Part shown: positions 63,810-64,000 of the stretch, piece by piece
How positions within the stretch are numbered: position 1 is the stretch's first letter
Layout: every line of letters begins with the position of its first letter
NCBI RefSeq assembly: GCF_007859765.1
Contig: NZ_SIHJ01000001.1
Coordinates: forward strand, 1,446,067-1,510,066
Length of the DNA stretch: 64,000 nt
DNA from: Posidoniimonas corsicana
Lineage (GTDB): Bacteria; Planctomycetota; Planctomycetia; Pirellulales; Lacipirellulaceae
Direction of reading: 5' to 3'
Made by a program: the position numbers and the translations under genes
The notes under the pieces: generated by a model
What the model saw: the letters and a program-made list of their open reading frames with translations, nothing else
Databases searched by the model: none
What the model was told of the DNA's origin: nothing

Positions 63810-64000
63810 CTAGGCGGGCGTTTCTGCCGGCGGCTCGGCGAGCTGCTCGGCGGCGGCCTGTTCGACCTCCGGCTTCTCGTGGAACGCGGCCAGGAAGAGT
63901 ACGAAGATCACGGCCGCCATGCCGGCGGGCAGCAGCCAGAATTCCTTCCACTGGGCCATGGTCTCTGAGAGCAGTGCGGGGTCGACGCCCTCGGGGATGT
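63810..64000 (-). CDS. MFS transporter, C-terminal part (partial at window edge)
   Basis: Reads LLSETMAQWKEFWLLPAGMA, then AVIFVLFLAAFHEKP and a Glu/Ala-rich tail ending PAETPA. The last helix with the WxxxWLxPAxxAxxxxxxF pattern resembles the nucleoside-permease (NupG) group of MFS carriers. The 5' part lies beyond the window. Upstream of, and probably co-transcribed with, the sulfatase, so it may import a product of sulfated glycan or nucleoside use. Confidence 0.6.
   Translation of the reverse strand, partial: IPEGVDPALLSETMAQWKEFWLLPAGMAAVIFVLFLAAFHEKPEVEQAAAEQLAEPPAETPA

Overview
The window reads as chromosomal DNA of a high-G+C planctomycete, probably a Pirellulales-type organism. This is inferred from gene content, not from a marker gene. 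Supporting signs are two clear PEP-CTERM tails (VPEPS/VPEPT, hydrophobic stretch, Arg-rich end), a formylglycine-type sulfatase, an SHD1-domain protein, small membrane or zinc-ribbon proteins starting with NPYASP/NPFESP motifs, a FecR-like anti-sigma N-terminus, a squalene-cyclase-like protein next to ExbB/ExbD, and several GTG/TTG starts.

Region 1 (1-12.7 kb) is an accessory island with visibly lower G+C than the rest. It holds an IS256-type transposase tail, small orphan ORFs, a GH29 fucosidase, a Sde182/DUF1593 nucleoside-hydrolase-like protein, a PL1 pectate lyase, two secreted repeat proteins (one clearly PEP-CTERM, the other with a PEP-CTERM-like tail) and a tyrosine recombinase. The last codons of the recombinase lie inside a tRNA-Val(CAC) gene, the usual sign of a site-specific element inserted at a tRNA 3' end.

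Region 2 (12.7-31.4 kb) is core-like: two TatA paralogues, an ExbB-ExbD-TonB-like/cyclase fusion operon, a lipoprotein, a BON-domain protein with two tandem terminators, a TlpA-like protein without the CxxC motif, tRNA-Ile(GAT) and tRNA-Ser(GCT), CobL, GlgX, PurM, a DsbD operon and an APH-fold kinase.

Region 3 (31.5-50.4 kb): a large zinc metalloprotease, a PII protein, a response regulator and FHA-GAF histidine kinase pair, an envelope operon (OmpH/Skp, LpxC, LpxA and a Gfo/Idh oxidoreductase that may be GnnA-like), an ABC-2 permease, acylphosphatase, a possible heme protein with CX4CH, a Cys-rich lipoprotein, an HAD phosphatase translationally coupled to a GT-C-like membrane protein, and xylulokinase divergent from a solute-binding-like lipoprotein.

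Region 4 (50.4-64 kb): a type II fatty-acid-like set (ketosynthase, ACP, two CrtI-family FAD oxidoreductases, FabZ/FabA-like dehydratase) interrupted by a PEP-CTERM GH30 hydrolase and a low-G+C stretch of orphan ORFs, then a sulfatase and the end of an MFS transporter. This discontinuous set, which recalls the candidate ladderane gene sets of anammox planctomycetes, is the best candidate for an undescribed lipid pathway. Short palindromic repeats fill many spacers. I saw no CRISPR array, rRNA gene or replication origin.
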